Assembly: GCF_018388465.1 (NCBI RefSeq)
Contig: NZ_CP074404.1
Span: 3,658,001 to 3,722,000 of the forward strand
DNA length: 64,000 nt
From: Cellulomonas fengjieae
GTDB taxonomy: Bacteria; Actinomycetota; Actinomycetes; Actinomycetales; Cellulomonadaceae
Reading direction: 5' to 3'
Below, in pieces: positions 1-8,848 of this stretch (position 1 is the stretch's first letter; every line of letters begins with the position of its first letter). The translations under genes and the position numbers were made by a program. Below the pieces are notes generated by a model that ran no database searches, was not told the origin of the DNA, and was given only the letters and a program-made list of their open reading frames with translations.

Positions 1-2
1 AG

Positions 3-347
3 GTCCTGCCCGGCGTCACGCTGTCGCAGCCCGGCGGCCACTTCCCGGGCAGCGCGGTCGCGCACTGGCCGGCGGGTGCGGACGGCCGGGGCGTCCTGCT
101 CAGCGGCGACACGCTCTTCGCCAACCCGGACCGGCGGAGCGTCGCGTTCATGCGCAGCTACCCCAACCACCTGCCGCTGTCCGGCGCGGTCGCCCGCCGC
201 GTCGCCGACGCCGTGGACGACCTCGCCTTCGACCGCCTCTACGGCAACTTCGCGAACGTCATCGCCTCGGAGGCCAAGGACGTCGTCCGCCGCTCCGCCG
301 CGCGCCACATCGGCTGGGTGAACGGCGACTTCGACCACCTCACCTGA
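3..347 (+). CDS. Metallo-beta-lactamase-fold hydrolase, C-terminal part
   Basis: The gene enters from the left edge, and only the last 114 codons are present. The visible frame contains GGHFPGS and then SGDTLF, the His and Asp metal-ligand motifs of the C-terminal half of metallo-beta-lactamase-fold hydrolases. The rest is a helical tail ending HIGWVNGDFDHLT. The N-terminal HxHxDH motif would lie outside the window, so substrate and metal content cannot be judged. Its stop codon overlaps nothing, but it faces the Nudix gene stop 3 bases away (convergent). Confidence 0.6.
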   Translation, partial: VLPGVTLSQPGGHFPGSAVAHWPAGADGRGVLLSGDTLFANPDRRSVAFMRSYPNHLPLSGAVARRVADAVDDLAFDRLYGNFANVIASEAKDVVRRSAARHIGWVNGDFDHLT

Positions 348-795
348 GCGCGTCCTCCAGCCGGTCGACGAAGGCCGCCTGCGCGCCGACCACGAGCCGG
401 CGCGCCTCGTCGGGTGCGAACCAGCCGGCCCGGTCGAGCTCGGGCACCAGCAGCGTGCGCCCGGACCGCGGCGGCCAGTCGATCTCGACCAGGTTGCTCG
501 CGATCGTGCTGACGTCGAGGTCCCCCTCGACCGCCCACGCCGTCACCACCTTGCCGCCGCTCTGCCGCACGTCGCCCAGCGGGATGGGTTCCGACGAGGG
601 CGCCGGCACCCCGAGCTCCTCGGCGAACTCACGCAGCGCGGTCTCGAGCGGCTGCTCGCCCGGTGCTGGCTCGCCCTTGGGGATCGTCCAGGCGCCCTGG
701 TCCTTGCGCGCCCAGAACGGACCGCCCATGTGCCCGAGCAGCACCTCGAGCCCGGCGGACCGCCGGAACACCAGGAGACCGGCGCTCGTGCGCAC
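340..795 (-). CDS. Nudix hydrolase
   Basis: A 151-residue protein made of a single Nudix domain. It would hydrolyse a nucleoside diphosphate linked to another moiety; the substrate is unknown. The Nudix box is intact around residues 45-70: G-x5-E-x7-REFAEELGV, preceded by WTIPKGEP. The GTG start at 795 was chosen because the conserved first strand (VRTSAGLLVFRR) begins there and the upstream gene stops 2 bases earlier. It is the last gene of a same-strand run with the unknown gene at 798 and dcd, so co-transcription is likely. A 'sanitising' role alongside dCTP deaminase is possible but not shown. Confidence 0.85.
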   Translation of the reverse strand: MRTSAGLLVFRRSAGLEVLLGHMGGPFWARKDQGAWTIPKGEPAPGEQPLETALREFAEELGVPAPSSEPIPLGDVRQSGGKVVTAWAVEGDLDVSTIASNLVEIDWPPRSGRTLLVPELDRAGWFAPDEARRLVVGAQAAFVDRLEDALR

Positions 796-797
796 GC

Positions 798-1940
798 TCA
801 GATGTCCTCGGGGTCGACCAGGAAGTCGGCCTCGTCGGCGATCTCGCCGCCGACCGCGGCGTGCACGGCCCGGGCCACCGCCTGCACCAGAGGGGCCGCG
901 CGGGACCGGGCGACCCGGTGCTCGAAGGACGGCCGCTCGGCCTCGAGCTCCTCGACGAAGGGCGGCTCCCAGTGCACCCGGTACGCCACCACGCCGTCGC
1001 GCGCCCACGGCAGGTCGCCCACCAGCGGGGGCAGCAGGGTCTCGGAGCCGGCCTCGACCGAGAGCATCCCGTCGTGCCCGAGCTCCACGAGGATGCCGTA
1101 GGACTCGGGCAGCGGCGGCACCGCGAGCATCCGCTCGTCGTACGCAGCCGCCTCCGCCATGAGCCGGCGGCGCTCGGCCTCCTCGCTGACCCCGTGCTCG
1201 TCGAGCGACGCCGACAGCCCGCTCCCGCCGGCCTCGGCGACCCAGCCGGGCCGTCCGGACGCGTCCCGTCCGACTCCGGCCTGCGGACCGGTCCACGTGC
1301 CCGGCGCCTCGCTGATCCGCGCCCGGGCGTGCACCGACTGGACCACCGCGAGCGCCTCCCCGGGCTCCAGCCAGGAGTCGGACAGCACCGTGAGGTCGAT
1401 CGCGCTGTCGATGTCGGGGGTGAGCACCGTGCCGCGCACGCCGGTGCGCACCGAGCCGCCCAGGCGACGGGCCGCGGCGACCAGCCACCGCAGGACGCGG
1501 TCCTCCTCGCGGACGGGCATGCCGTCGGGGAACGCGCGCTTGAGACCGTCGCGGTCCCCGCCCGGGTACGGCTTGTCGCCTCGTTCGCGCGGGCACACCA
1601 GGACGTACGCCAGGGTGCAGGTCGCGGGCAGGCCGAGGCTGACGGCGTCCTGCGTCTCCAGCCGGAACGGGCCGTTCAGGGTGGACAGCCGGGCGAGCCG
1701 CAACGTCCGCGGCGGGATGCTCGCGGACCCGACGGCCCGGATGCCGAGCGCCGCGGTCATGGGCCCGATGATTCCGCGCGGCTGCAGCGCGTCCTGCTCC
1801 TGCTCCTCCCAGCGCGCGTTCGCGAACCGGCTGATGGCGAGCACCTCGACCTCGTCGACCCCGACGTCCGCGGGCAGCGCCAGGATGTGCCGGTCCCGCA
1901 GACCGGGGTCGTCGGCCGTGAGACGGGTCAACCCGGCCAC
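798..1940 (-). CDS. Conserved hypothetical protein (paralogue of the gene at 19800)
   Basis: I do not recognise a named domain in this 380-residue soluble protein. It has no signal peptide or membrane segment. Motifs recur in the same order in the protein at 19800..20684: ARRLGGSVRTG versus ARRAGGSVVTA, AIDLTVLS versus AVDLTLWS, AYRVHWEPPFVEELEAE versus SYRVSWQPPEPEELHVE, and a C-terminal AVGG...FLVDPEDI versus AVGG...FVVPPEEL. The two are therefore paralogues. The start is a GTG 4 bases after the dcd stop, and the stop is 2 bases before the Nudix start. This gives a compact dcd-unknown-Nudix unit. Function unknown. Confidence 0.75.
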   Translation of the reverse strand: MAGLTRLTADDPGLRDRHILALPADVGVDEVEVLAISRFANARWEEQEQDALQPRGIIGPMTAALGIRAVGSASIPPRTLRLARLSTLNGPFRLETQDAVSLGLPATCTLAYVLVCPRERGDKPYPGGDRDGLKRAFPDGMPVREEDRVLRWLVAAARRLGGSVRTGVRGTVLTPDIDSAIDLTVLSDSWLEPGEALAVVQSVHARARISEAPGTWTGPQAGVGRDASGRPGWVAEAGGSGLSASLDEHGVSEEAERRRLMAEAAAYDERMLAVPPLPESYGILVELGHDGMLSVEAGSETLLPPLVGDLPWARDGVVAYRVHWEPPFVEELEAERPSFEHRVARSRAAPLVQAVARAVHAAVGGEIADEADFLVDPEDI

Positions 1941-1944
1941 GGGG

Positions 1945-2520
1945 TCAGACGTCCGTCCGGTGGAAGTTCTGCCACGACCGCGACGCCGTCGGCCCCCGCT
2001 GCCCCTGGTACCGCGAGCCGTACTGCGAGGAGCCGTACGGGTGCTCGGACGCCGACGACAGCCGGAAGAAGCACATCTGGCCGATCTTCATGCCGGGCCA
2101 CAGCAGGATCGGCAGCGTCGCCACGTTCGACAGCTCGAGCGTCACGTGCCCGGAGAACCCGGGGTCGATGAACCCGGCGGTGGAGTGGGTGAGCAGCCCC
2201 AGCCTGCCCAGCGACGACTTGCCCTCGAGCCGCGCGGCGATGTCGTCGGGCAGCGTCACGGCCTCGTACGTGGACCCCAGCACGAACTCCCCGGGGTGCA
2301 GCACGAAGGACTCCCCAGGCGACACCTCGACCAGGCGCGTCAGGTCGGGCTGGTCGGCCGACGGGTCGATGAACGGGTACTTGTGGTTGTCGAACAGCCG
2401 GAAGTACCGGTCGAGCCGCACGTCGATGCTCGACGGCTGCAGCATGTCGGGCTCGTAGGGGTCGAGGGCCACCCGGCTCGACTCGAGCTCGGCCCTGATG
2501 TCACGGTCGGAGAGCAGCAC
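1945..2520 (-). CDS. dcd: dCTP deaminase (probably the bifunctional dUMP-forming type)
   Basis: A 191-residue protein matching dCTP deaminase over its full length. It begins [12 protein letters not shown] and carries the trimeric dUTPase-fold signature [23 protein letters not shown], with catalytic Glu in ...[12 protein letters not shown]. It ends in the conserved [20 protein letters not shown] tail that closes over the substrate. Actinobacterial members of this length (as in mycobacteria) convert dCTP directly to dUMP; whether this one is bifunctional is inferred from lineage. It supplies dUMP for thymidylate synthesis. The gene lies 30 bases downstream of the response-regulator stop on the same strand. 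Confidence 0.95.
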   Translation of the reverse strand: MLLSDRDIRAELESSRVALDPYEPDMLQPSSIDVRLDRYFRLFDNHKYPFIDPSADQPDLTRLVEVSPGESFVLHPGEFVLGSTYEAVTLPDDIAARLEGKSSLGRLGLLTHSTAGFIDPGFSGHVTLELSNVATLPILLWPGMKIGQMCFFRLSSASEHPYGSSQYGSRYQGQRGPTASRSWQNFHRTDV

Positions 2521-2550
2521 GGGGACACGGTAGTCCGGATCGTCCCGCGC

Positions 2551-3198
2551 TCACGGCAGGTCCGCGTCGCGGACGAGCAACGCCACCTGCGTCCGGTTCT
2601 CGAGCCCCAGCTTCAGCAGGATGCTCGACACGTGCGCCTTGACCGTGGCGAGGGAGAGGTACAGCTCGCGGCAGATGTCGGCGTTGCTCGCTCCCCGGCC
2701 GATCGCGGCGACGACGTCCCGCTCCCGGTCGGTCAGCCGGTCGAGCGTCGCCCGTGCCGCCGCCCGGGAGCCACCCGTTCGGGCGGTCGAGTCCATGAGC
2801 CGACGGGCCACCCGGGGCGAGAGCACCGGCTCGCCCGCCGCCGCGGCCAGCACCGCCTCGACGATCCTGCGCGGCTCGGTGTCCTTGAGCAGGTAGCCGG
2901 CCGCGCCCGCGTGCAGCGCGGCCTCGACCTCGTCGGGGGTGTCGAACGTGGTCAGGACGACGACCGCGGGCGGGTCCCGGCGAGCCCGGACCGCACGGGT
3001 GGCCGCGATGCCGTCGGTGCCGGGCATGCGCAGGTCCATCAGGACGACGTCGGCGGGGTGCGCGTCGAGGGCGGCGGGGACCCCGGAGCCGTCCGCCACC
3101 TGCGCGACGACGCCGATCCCGTGCGCGCCGTCGAGCAGGAGCGCCAGGCTCGAGCGCACCAGCGCGTCGTCGTCGACGACGACCACCCGGACGCTCAC
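2551..3198 (-). CDS. NarL/LuxR-family response regulator
   Basis: A 215-residue DNA-binding response regulator. The receiver domain (about 1-120) has the acidic triad Asp9-Asp11, the phospho-acceptor Asp55 in VVLMDLRMPG and the conserved Lys in YLLKDTEP. The C-terminal HTH (about 148-210) starts LTDRERDVVAAIGRGASN, the LuxR/NarL signature. The GTG start overlaps the stop of the sensor kinase gene by the 4-base GTGA, so the pair is translationally coupled and the kinase is its cognate partner. The signal and regulon cannot be read from the sequence. The small membrane protein gene divergent from the kinase is a plausible target. Confidence 0.93.
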   Translation of the reverse strand: MSVRVVVVDDDALVRSSLALLLDGAHGIGVVAQVADGSGVPAALDAHPADVVLMDLRMPGTDGIAATRAVRARRDPPAVVVLTTFDTPDEVEAALHAGAAGYLLKDTEPRRIVEAVLAAAAGEPVLSPRVARRLMDSTARTGGSRAAARATLDRLTDRERDVVAAIGRGASNADICRELYLSLATVKAHVSSILLKLGLENRTQVALLVRDADLP

Positions 3199-4298
3199 GG
3201 CTCCCACGGTAGCGACGCCTCCAGCTCGAACCCGTCGTCCCGCGGCTGCGCCCGGACCGTGCCGCCCAGCAGCTCGACCCGCTCGCTGAGCCCCACCAGC
3301 CCCGTGCCGGTCCCCGCGCCCAGGCCCCGGCCGCCGGGGCCGTTGACGACGCGCACGCGCACCCGGTCGTCCACGGCGACCTGCACGTCGACCCGAGCGC
3401 CCGGCGCGTGCCGGCGCGCGTTGGTGAGCCCCTCCTGGCACGTCCGGTACACGGCCAGGCCGAGCGCGGCCGGCAGGTCGACGTCGGGCAGCTCCAGGGA
3501 CACCACCGACCCGGCGGCACGCTCCTGCTCGACGAGCGAGGTGAGGTCCGCGAGCCCGGGCACCGGCCGCAGCTCGGCGGGCCCCTGGCGCAGGAGGCCG
3601 ACCACGGTCCGCAGCTCCTCCAGTGCCTCGCCCGCGTTCGCACGCACCACACCGGCGGCCGCCGACACCTGCTCGGGCGACAGGTCCGTGCGGTACTCCA
3701 GGGCTCCCGCCGTCGTCGCCAGGAGCGTCAGCCGGTGCGCGAGCGTGTCGTGCATCTCGCGCGCGATCCGCGTCCGCTCCGCCGACCGGGCCTCCTCGAC
3801 CCGGCGGGCCTGGTCGTGCTCCGCCGCGCGCGCTCGCGCCCGCCACGCGTCGATCAGCTCGTCGCGGGTCCTGCCGTAGGCGCCCCAGCCGAGCAGCGCG
3901 GCGTGCACCGCGACGTCGCACAGCAGCCACCAGCCCAGCGGCAGGCCGACCGAGCGCCACAGGGCCTGCACCGCGTGCCCGACGATGCCCGCGACCGCCA
4001 CCGGCACCGCGACGCCCAGCCGCTCGCGGCGCGCGACGACGTAGGTCCCGGCGGTCGCCGCGGGCGTCACGGCCGGGCTCAGCGCGGCGAGCGCGCCGAG
4101 CAGCAGGCCCGCGAGCAGGGGCCGGGTGCGCAGGGCGGGCAGCAGAGCGACCGCGAGGGCGCCCAGCGCCAGGTCGAGCGCGACGGGCATGCCGTCGACG
4201 CGCGCGGCCCACGCGGCCAGCGACGTCAGCACCACCATCCCGGCCAGGAGCGCCAGCAGGACGGGGCGGGGGACGTCTCGGCGGTCGTCGCAGGTCAT
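3195..4298 (-). CDS. Two-component sensor histidine kinase (HisKA_3 type)
   Basis: A 367-residue membrane sensor. The N-terminal 150 residues form several hydrophobic helices (LLALLAGMVVLTSLAAWAA, then further Ala/Leu/Val-rich segments and a GWWLLCDVAVHAALLGWGAY helix). There is no large extracytoplasmic loop, so sensing is probably intramembrane. The dimerisation domain carries the phospho-acceptor His183 in REMHDTLAHRL, and the C-terminal ATPase has the N-box-like CQEGLTNARRHA and the GTGLVGLSERV G-box. This is the DesK/NarX architecture that pairs with NarL-type regulators. The ATG at 4298 was chosen over an upstream ATG at 4412 because the latter would add an Arg/Pro-rich non-conserved leader. 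Confidence 0.92.
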   Translation of the reverse strand: MTCDDRRDVPRPVLLALLAGMVVLTSLAAWAARVDGMPVALDLALGALAVALLPALRTRPLLAGLLLGALAALSPAVTPAATAGTYVVARRERLGVAVPVAVAGIVGHAVQALWRSVGLPLGWWLLCDVAVHAALLGWGAYGRTRDELIDAWRARARAAEHDQARRVEEARSAERTRIAREMHDTLAHRLTLLATTAGALEYRTDLSPEQVSAAAGVVRANAGEALEELRTVVGLLRQGPAELRPVPGLADLTSLVEQERAAGSVVSLELPDVDLPAALGLAVYRTCQEGLTNARRHAPGARVDVQVAVDDRVRVRVVNGPGGRGLGAGTGTGLVGLSERVELLGGTVRAQPRDDGFELEASLPWEP

Positions 4299-4432
4299 GC
4301 GGCGAGCGTAGGAACGGGGCGGACGGGCCCGCCACCGACCTAAGCAGGGGGCCGGACGCACCTCCGGCCGAGGACGCGGACGACGAGGACCGCCAGGGTC
4401 GATCCCGTCCACCTCGACGTCAGGAGAAGCTC

Positions 4433-4822
4433 ATGTCCCGTCCCGTCCCCGTCTGGCTCGTCGCGGTCGCCGCGTCGGCCCTCGCCCTCGCGATCTGGGT
4501 GCTGGCCGTCCCCGTGGCGGGCGTCGACCTCGTCGCCGGCACCCCCGCGCAGACCGTCGGAGCCGTCTCCGTGCTCGTCGCGACCCTCGCAGTGACCCTC
4601 GCCGCCTGGGCGGTCCGCACCGTGCTCCGCCGACGCAGCCCCAACGCCTGGTGGCTGACCTGCACCATCGTCCTGGTGCTCTCGATGCTCGGCCCCCTGG
4701 GCGGTGCGTCCCCGGCAGCGGTGGCCACGCTGGCCGCGCTGCACGTCGGGGTGGGCGCCGTCGTGGCCGTGGGCCTGGACCCGCGGCGCGTCCGCGCCCG
4801 TACCCCGTCGATGGCCGCCTGA
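4433..4822 (+). CDS. Small four-helix membrane protein (DUF6069-like)
   Basis: A 129-residue protein with four predicted transmembrane helices: [51 protein letters not shown] and [19 protein letters not shown]. Size and layout resemble the actinobacterial DUF6069 family, often found beside HisKA_3 two-component systems; the function is unknown. The ATG is preceded by a good ribosome site (CAGGAGAAG). The gene is divergent from the sensor kinase across about 130 bases, so it may be controlled by that system. The family call is from memory of pattern only. Confidence 0.7.
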   Translation: MSRPVPVWLVAVAASALALAIWVLAVPVAGVDLVAGTPAQTVGAVSVLVATLAVTLAAWAVRTVLRRRSPNAWWLTCTIVLVLSMLGPLGGASPAAVATLAALHVGVGAVVAVGLDPRRVRARTPSMAA

Positions 4823-4869
4823 CGGGCTCGGGGTCGACGGGGGGATTTCTCCTCGTCGACCCCTGGCCG

Positions 4870-4898
4870 TTCCACCACACGATCGAGGCGGCTATGCT
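4870..4898 (+). promoter_or_regulatory. Candidate sigma-70 promoter of the cellobiose phosphorylase operon
   Basis: A -10-like TATGCT (4893-4898) lies 17 bases downstream of a weak -35-like TTCCAC (4870-4875). This predicts a start near 4905 and puts the CebR-like operator at about +11 to +24, a roadblock position. An almost identical -10 context (TATGCTCTC) precedes the tRNA-Gly gene at 8525. Confidence 0.5.
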
Positions 4899-4915
4899 CT
4901 CGTCCGGGAGTTGCA

Positions 4916-4929
4916 TGGGAGCGCTCTCG
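4916..4929. promoter_or_regulatory. CebR/CelR-type operator
   Basis: The sequence TGGGAGCGCTCTCG matches 12 of 14 positions of TGGGAGCGCTCCCA, the known operator of the LacI-family cellobiose repressors CebR (Streptomyces) and CelR (Thermobifida, Cellulomonas). It lies between the promoter and the cellobiose phosphorylase start, 96 bases before the ATG. This predicts repression relieved by cellobiose. No LacI-type gene lies in the window, so the regulator would act from elsewhere. Confidence 0.75.
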
Positions 4930-5025
4930 CACCGAATCGCGCCGAAGGTCGCGACGCACCTCCCGCACCGCCGCGGAGGAGTCGCAGCAGCAGGCGCCAC
5001 TGCCGAGCACTCGAGGGGCAAGTCC

Positions 5026-7488
5026 ATGCGGTACGGCCGGTTTGACGACGAGGCACGCGAGTACGTCATCGAGACGCCTCACACGCCCTATCCGTGGATC
5101 AACTACCTCGGGTCGGAGCAGTTCTTCTCGCTGATCTCGCACCAGTCGGGCGGGTACTCGTTCTACCGGGACGCCAAGATGCGCCGGCTGACCCGGTACC
5201 GCTACAACAACATCCCCGCGGACGCGGGCGGCCGGTACTTCTACGTGAACGACGGTGGCGACGTGTGGACCCCGTCGTGGCTGCCGGTCAAGGCCGACCT
5301 CGACCACTTCGAGACGCGGCACGGCATGGGCTACACGCGCATCACGGGCGAGCGCCGCGGGATCAGCGTCGAGACCCTGTTCTTCGTGCCGATCGGCGAG
5401 AACGCGGAGATCCAGAAGGTCACGGTCACCAACACGTCCGACGCGGTCAAGACGATCTCGCTCTTCTCATTCGTCGAGTTCTGCCTCTGGAACGCGCAGG
5501 ACGACCAGACCAACTACCAGCGCAACCTGTCCATCGGCGAGGTCGAGGTCGAGCAGGACGGCCCGTACGGGTCCGCCGTGTTCCACAAGACCGAGTACCG
5601 CGAGCGCCGCGACCACTACGCCGTCTACGGCGTGAACGCTCACGCGTCCGGCTTCGACACCGACCGTGACACGTTCGTCGGCGCCTACAACGGCCTCGGC
5701 GAGGCGACCGTCCCGCGCTCGGGGAAGTCCGCCGACTCCGTGGCGTCCGGCTGGTACCCCATCGGCTCGCACTCGCATCAGCTCACGCTCGAGCCGGGCG
5801 AGTCCCGCGTGCTGACCTACGTGCTCGGCTACATCGAGAACCCGGACGAGCAGAAGTGGGCCGACGACGCCCACCAGGTCATCAACAAGGAGCCCGCGCA
5901 CGCGCTGCTGGGCCGCTTCGCGACGACCGAGCAGACCGACGCCGCGTTCGAGCAGCTGCGCGCGCACTGGACCGGCCTGCTGTCCACGTACTCGGTCAAG
6001 AGCGACGACGAGAAGCTGGACCGGATGGTCAACATCTGGAACCAGTACCAGTGCATGGTCACGTTCAACATGTCGCGCTCGGCGTCGTTCTTCGAGACCG
6101 GCATCGGCCGCGGCATGGGCTTCCGGGACTCCAACCAGGACCTGCTCGGCTTCGTGCACCTCATCCCCGAGCGCGCCCGCGAGCGCATCATCGACATCGC
6201 GTCCACGCAGTTCGAGGACGGCTCGGCGTACCACCAGTACCAGCCGCTGACCAAGCGCGGGAACAACGACATCGGCTCCGGCTTCAACGACGACCCGCTG
6301 TGGCTCATCGCCGGCGTGGCGGCGTACATCAAGGAGACCGGCGACGTCGCGATCCTGGACGAGCCGGTGCCGTTCGACAACGCGCCCGGTTCCGAGGTGC
6401 CGCTGTTCGAGCACCTGGTGCGCTCGTTCCAGTTCACGGTCGACAACCGTGGGCCGCACGGCCTGCCGTTGATCGGCCGTGCCGACTGGAACGACTGCCT
6501 GAACCTCAACTGCTTCTCCACCACGCCCGGCGAGTCGTTCCAGACCACCGAGAACCAGGCCGGCGGCCACGCCGAGTCGGTGTTCATCGCCGCACAGTTC
6601 GTCCTCTACGGCGCGGAGTTCGCCGAGCTGGCGGCGCGCCGGGGCCTGACCGAGGTCGCCTCGCAGGCGCGCAAGGTGGTCGACGAGGTCCGCGCCGCGG
6701 TGCTCGAGCACGGCTGGGACGGCGAGTGGTTCCTGCGCGCGTACGACTTCTACGGCAACCCCGTCGGCACCGACGCCAAGCCCGAGGGCAAGATCTGGAT
6801 CGAGCCGCAGGGCTTCGCCGTCATGGCGGGAATCGGCGTGGACGGGCTGTCGCAGGAGAGCCCCGCGATCAGGGCGCTCGACTCGGTGGGCGAGATGCTG
6901 GGCACCCCGCACGGCCTGGTGCTCCAGTACCCCGCGTACACGACGTACCAGATCGAGCTCGGCGAGGTCTCCACCTACCCGCCCGGGTACAAGGAGAACG
7001 GTGGCATCTTCTGCCACAACAACCCCTGGGTGATCATCGGCGAGACCGTCGTGGGCCGCGGCGGCAAGGCGTTCGACTACTACAAGCGGATCACGCCGGC
7101 GTACCGCGAGGACATCTCCGACGTGCACAAGCTCGAGCCGTACGTGTACGCGCAGATGATCGCGGGCAAGGAGGCGTCGCGTGCCGGTGAGGCCAAGAAC
7201 TCCTGGCTGACCGGTACGGCCGCCTGGAACTTCGTCGCGGTCTCGCAGTACCTGCTCGGCGTGCGCCCGGACTACGACGGTCTGGTCGTCGACCCGCAGA
7301 TCGGCCCGGAGGTCCCGTCGTTCACCGTCACGCGCGTCGCCCGCGGCGCCACGTACGAGATCCACGTGACCAACTCCGGCACGCCGGGCGCCCGCGGACG
7401 CCTCACGGTCGACGGCACGCCGATCGAGGGCAACCTCGTGCCGTACGCCGCCGAGGGCCAGGTCGTACGGGTCGAGGTCACCGTCTGA
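5026..7488 (+). CDS. cbp: Cellobiose phosphorylase (GH94)
   Basis: This 820-residue cytosolic enzyme splits cellobiose with phosphate into glucose 1-phosphate and glucose, saving one ATP per disaccharide. From memory it is nearly collinear with the Cellulomonas (Cellvibrio) gilvus enzyme of about 822 residues. That covers the start MRYGRFDD, the [17 protein letters not shown] substrate region, the catalytic general acid Asp490 in [14 protein letters not shown], the [12 protein letters not shown] loop and the C-terminal beta-domain. The ATG at 5026 fits the family start and follows a GAGGGG ribosome site. It is not a chitobiose or cellodextrin phosphorylase by these motifs. It is followed 28 bases later by an aldose epimerase gene, and a CebR-like operator lies upstream. 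Confidence 0.97.
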   Translation: MRYGRFDDEAREYVIETPHTPYPWINYLGSEQFFSLISHQSGGYSFYRDAKMRRLTRYRYNNIPADAGGRYFYVNDGGDVWTPSWLPVKADLDHFETRHGMGYTRITGERRGISVETLFFVPIGENAEIQKVTVTNTSDAVKTISLFSFVEFCLWNAQDDQTNYQRNLSIGEVEVEQDGPYGSAVFHKTEYRERRDHYAVYGVNAHASGFDTDRDTFVGAYNGLGEATVPRSGKSADSVASGWYPIGSHSHQLTLEPGESRVLTYVLGYIENPDEQKWADDAHQVINKEPAHALLGRFATTEQTDAAFEQLRAHWTGLLSTYSVKSDDEKLDRMVNIWNQYQCMVTFNMSRSASFFETGIGRGMGFRDSNQDLLGFVHLIPERARERIIDIASTQFEDGSAYHQYQPLTKRGNNDIGSGFNDDPLWLIAGVAAYIKETGDVAILDEPVPFDNAPGSEVPLFEHLVRSFQFTVDNRGPHGLPLIGRADWNDCLNLNCFSTTPGESFQTTENQAGGHAESVFIAAQFVLYGAEFAELAARRGLTEVASQARKVVDEVRAAVLEHGWDGEWFLRAYDFYGNPVGTDAKPEGKIWIEPQGFAVMAGIGVDGLSQESPAIRALDSVGEMLGTPHGLVLQYPAYTTYQIELGEVSTYPPGYKENGGIFCHNNPWVIIGETVVGRGGKAFDYYKRITPAYREDISDVHKLEPYVYAQMIAGKEASRAGEAKNSWLTGTAAWNFVAVSQYLLGVRPDYDGLVVDPQIGPEVPSFTVTRVARGATYEIHVTNSGTPGARGRLTVDGTPIEGNLVPYAAEGQVVRVEVTV

Positions 7489-7502
7489 CCCCCGCGGGGG
7501 TC
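7487..7502. repeat. Perfect 16-bp palindrome at the cbp stop codon
   Basis: GACCCCCGCGGGGGTC overlaps the last two bases of the cbp stop codon and sits 14 bases before the epimerase ATG. It could fold as a tight hairpin and tune read-through, decay or translation between the two operon genes. It lacks a U-tract, so it is not an obvious terminator. Confidence 0.5.
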
Positions 7503-7516
7503 GACGGGGTTCTGTC

Positions 7517-8500
7517 ATGACGACGCTCCAGGAGCGGATGCCGACGGCGGTCGCAGGAGCCGACCCTCGGGTGGTGACGCTGCGCAGCGACCGGTGGGAG
7601 CTCGACGTCCTCCCGGAGACCGGCGCCGCGATCGCCGCCGGCCGCGTCCGCACACCGGACGGCGTCTGGCGCGACCTGCTGCGCCCGACGCGCTCGGCGG
7701 GCATGGGGGAGCCGGAGAAGTGCGCGAGCTTCCCGATGATCCCGTGGTCGAACCGCGTCAGCGCCGGGGTGCTGCGCTTCGGTGGCCGGTCGTGGCAGCT
7801 CCAGCGCAACTGCGCCGACGGCACGGCGATCCACGGCGCCGCACGGCACTCGCCGTGGTCCGTCGTGGAGCGGACCGACGGGCGCGTCGTGCTGGAGCTC
7901 GACACCTGCGAGCTGGTCGGCGTGAACTTCCCCTGGAAGTACCGCGCCCGGATCACGTACGCGCTCAGCGGGGACCGGCTCACCGTCGGGACGTCACTGC
8001 GCAACACCGACGTCGAGCCGTTCCCGGGCGGGTTCGGCCACCACCCGTACCTGCAGCGCTCGCTGTCCCCCGTCGGGTCCCCCGGGCCGGCGCCCCGCGC
8101 GCACCCGGTCCTCGAGGTGCCCGCCCACAAGAGCTACGCGATGGTCCGCGCCCTGCCCTCGGGACCGGCCGGCGCCGTCTCGCCGCGGGCCGACTTCCGC
8201 GTGCCGCGGCCGCTGACCTCCGCGTTCGTCGACGACGTCGTGACCGGGTGGGAGCCCGGCGCCCCCGTCCGCATCCACTACCCCGACTCCGGCGTGGGCG
8301 TCGACCTGCACGCGGACCCGGTCTTCGCGCACCTCGTGCTGTACGCACCCCGCAAGCGCTCCTACTTCGCCGTCGAACCGGTGACCAACGTCAACGACGG
8401 GTTCACGATGCACGAGCAGGGCGTACCGGGCACCGGCGTCTTCGTCCTCGAGCCGGGCGAGGAGCGCTCCGGGGCGTTCACCATGACCGTGCGGACCTGA
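7517..8500 (+). CDS. Aldose 1-epimerase family protein
   Basis: A 327-residue galactose-mutarotase-fold protein that would interconvert alpha and beta anomers of an aldose. Family landmarks are present in order: the N-R pair in SFPMIPWSNRVSAG, the active-site His in ADGTAIHGAAR, the second His in GGFGHHPYLQ, the Asp of the SAFVDDVVTGW region and the general-base Glu in YFAVEPVTNVNDGF. Its position 28 bases after cbp suggests it balances the glucose or cellobiose anomers produced or used by the phosphorylase. The paralogue class is uncertain, so a specific gene name is not given. Confidence 0.88.
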   Translation: MTTLQERMPTAVAGADPRVVTLRSDRWELDVLPETGAAIAAGRVRTPDGVWRDLLRPTRSAGMGEPEKCASFPMIPWSNRVSAGVLRFGGRSWQLQRNCADGTAIHGAARHSPWSVVERTDGRVVLELDTCELVGVNFPWKYRARITYALSGDRLTVGTSLRNTDVEPFPGGFGHHPYLQRSLSPVGSPGPAPRAHPVLEVPAHKSYAMVRALPSGPAGAVSPRADFRVPRPLTSAFVDDVVTGWEPGAPVRIHYPDSGVGVDLHADPVFAHLVLYAPRKRSYFAVEPVTNVNDGFTMHEQGVPGTGVFVLEPGEERSGAFTMTVRT

Positions 8501-8558
8501 GTTCGCCGCACGGACCGCTCCGGGTATGCTCTCTTCTCGGACTGGTCCACCGGTCCGC

Positions 8559-8632
8559 GCGGGTGTAGTTCAGTGGCAGAACTTCAGCTTCCCAAGCTGA
8601 TAGCGCGAGTTCGATTCTCGTCACCCGCTCCA
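8559..8632 (+). tRNA. tRNA-Gly (CCC anticodon)
   Basis: A complete cloverleaf of 74 bases with encoded CCA. The acceptor stem GCGGGTG pairs with CACCCGC, the D-arm holds GTTCAGTGGCAGAAC, the anticodon stem TCAGC/GCTGA closes the loop TTCCCAA (anticodon CCC), and the T-arm has GTTCGATTC. A TATGCT -10 element at 8525-8530 lies 28 bases upstream, with a weak -35-like TTCGCC 17 bases before it. Downstream lies a scar of truncated genes but no integrase and no repeated tRNA 3' end. Confidence 0.96.
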
Positions 8633-8712
8633 GCTCTTCCACCCCCGTGCCATGCCCCGCTCCCAGGTGCGCCACGGCGAGGCACAGCACCCTGGCCTGC
8701 ACCCCCGACGCC

Positions 8713-8847
8713 GACGGGTTCTCGTCCCCTGAGCTCGAGGATCTGTCGGCGGATCCGGGGCTCGTGGAGCAGCTCGGCCAGAGTGGCGGCGACGTCCTCA
8801 CGGGGGATCTCGTCATGCGGCTGGGCCGGGCCGAGGGCGACCGTCCC
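8713..8847 (-). pseudogene. Remnant of an NAD(P)H-binding (SDR/NmrA-like) oxidoreductase, C-terminal end
   Basis: Read on the minus strand, the stretch GPAQPHDEIPREDVAATLAE followed by LLHEPRIRRQILELRGREPV resembles the C-terminal end of atypical SDR/NAD(P)H-binding proteins, where (I/V)PREDVA marks the last helices. Nothing upstream in this frame resembles the Rossmann part, and the frame then runs on without a family-like end. It is therefore a fragment. It abuts a plus-strand TetR-like fragment at about 8848. Recognition is by eye only. Confidence 0.5.
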
Positions 8848-8848
8848 T

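Noticed and set aside
5467-8130. An 887-codon minus-strand open frame opposite cellobiose phosphorylase and the epimerase
   Set aside because: It mirrors the codons of two certain genes and has no family-like motifs, so it is a GC artefact.
8461-8470. GGAGCGCTCC, the core of a CebR operator
   Set aside because: It lies inside the epimerase coding sequence near its end, the flanks do not match, and no cellobiose gene starts downstream.
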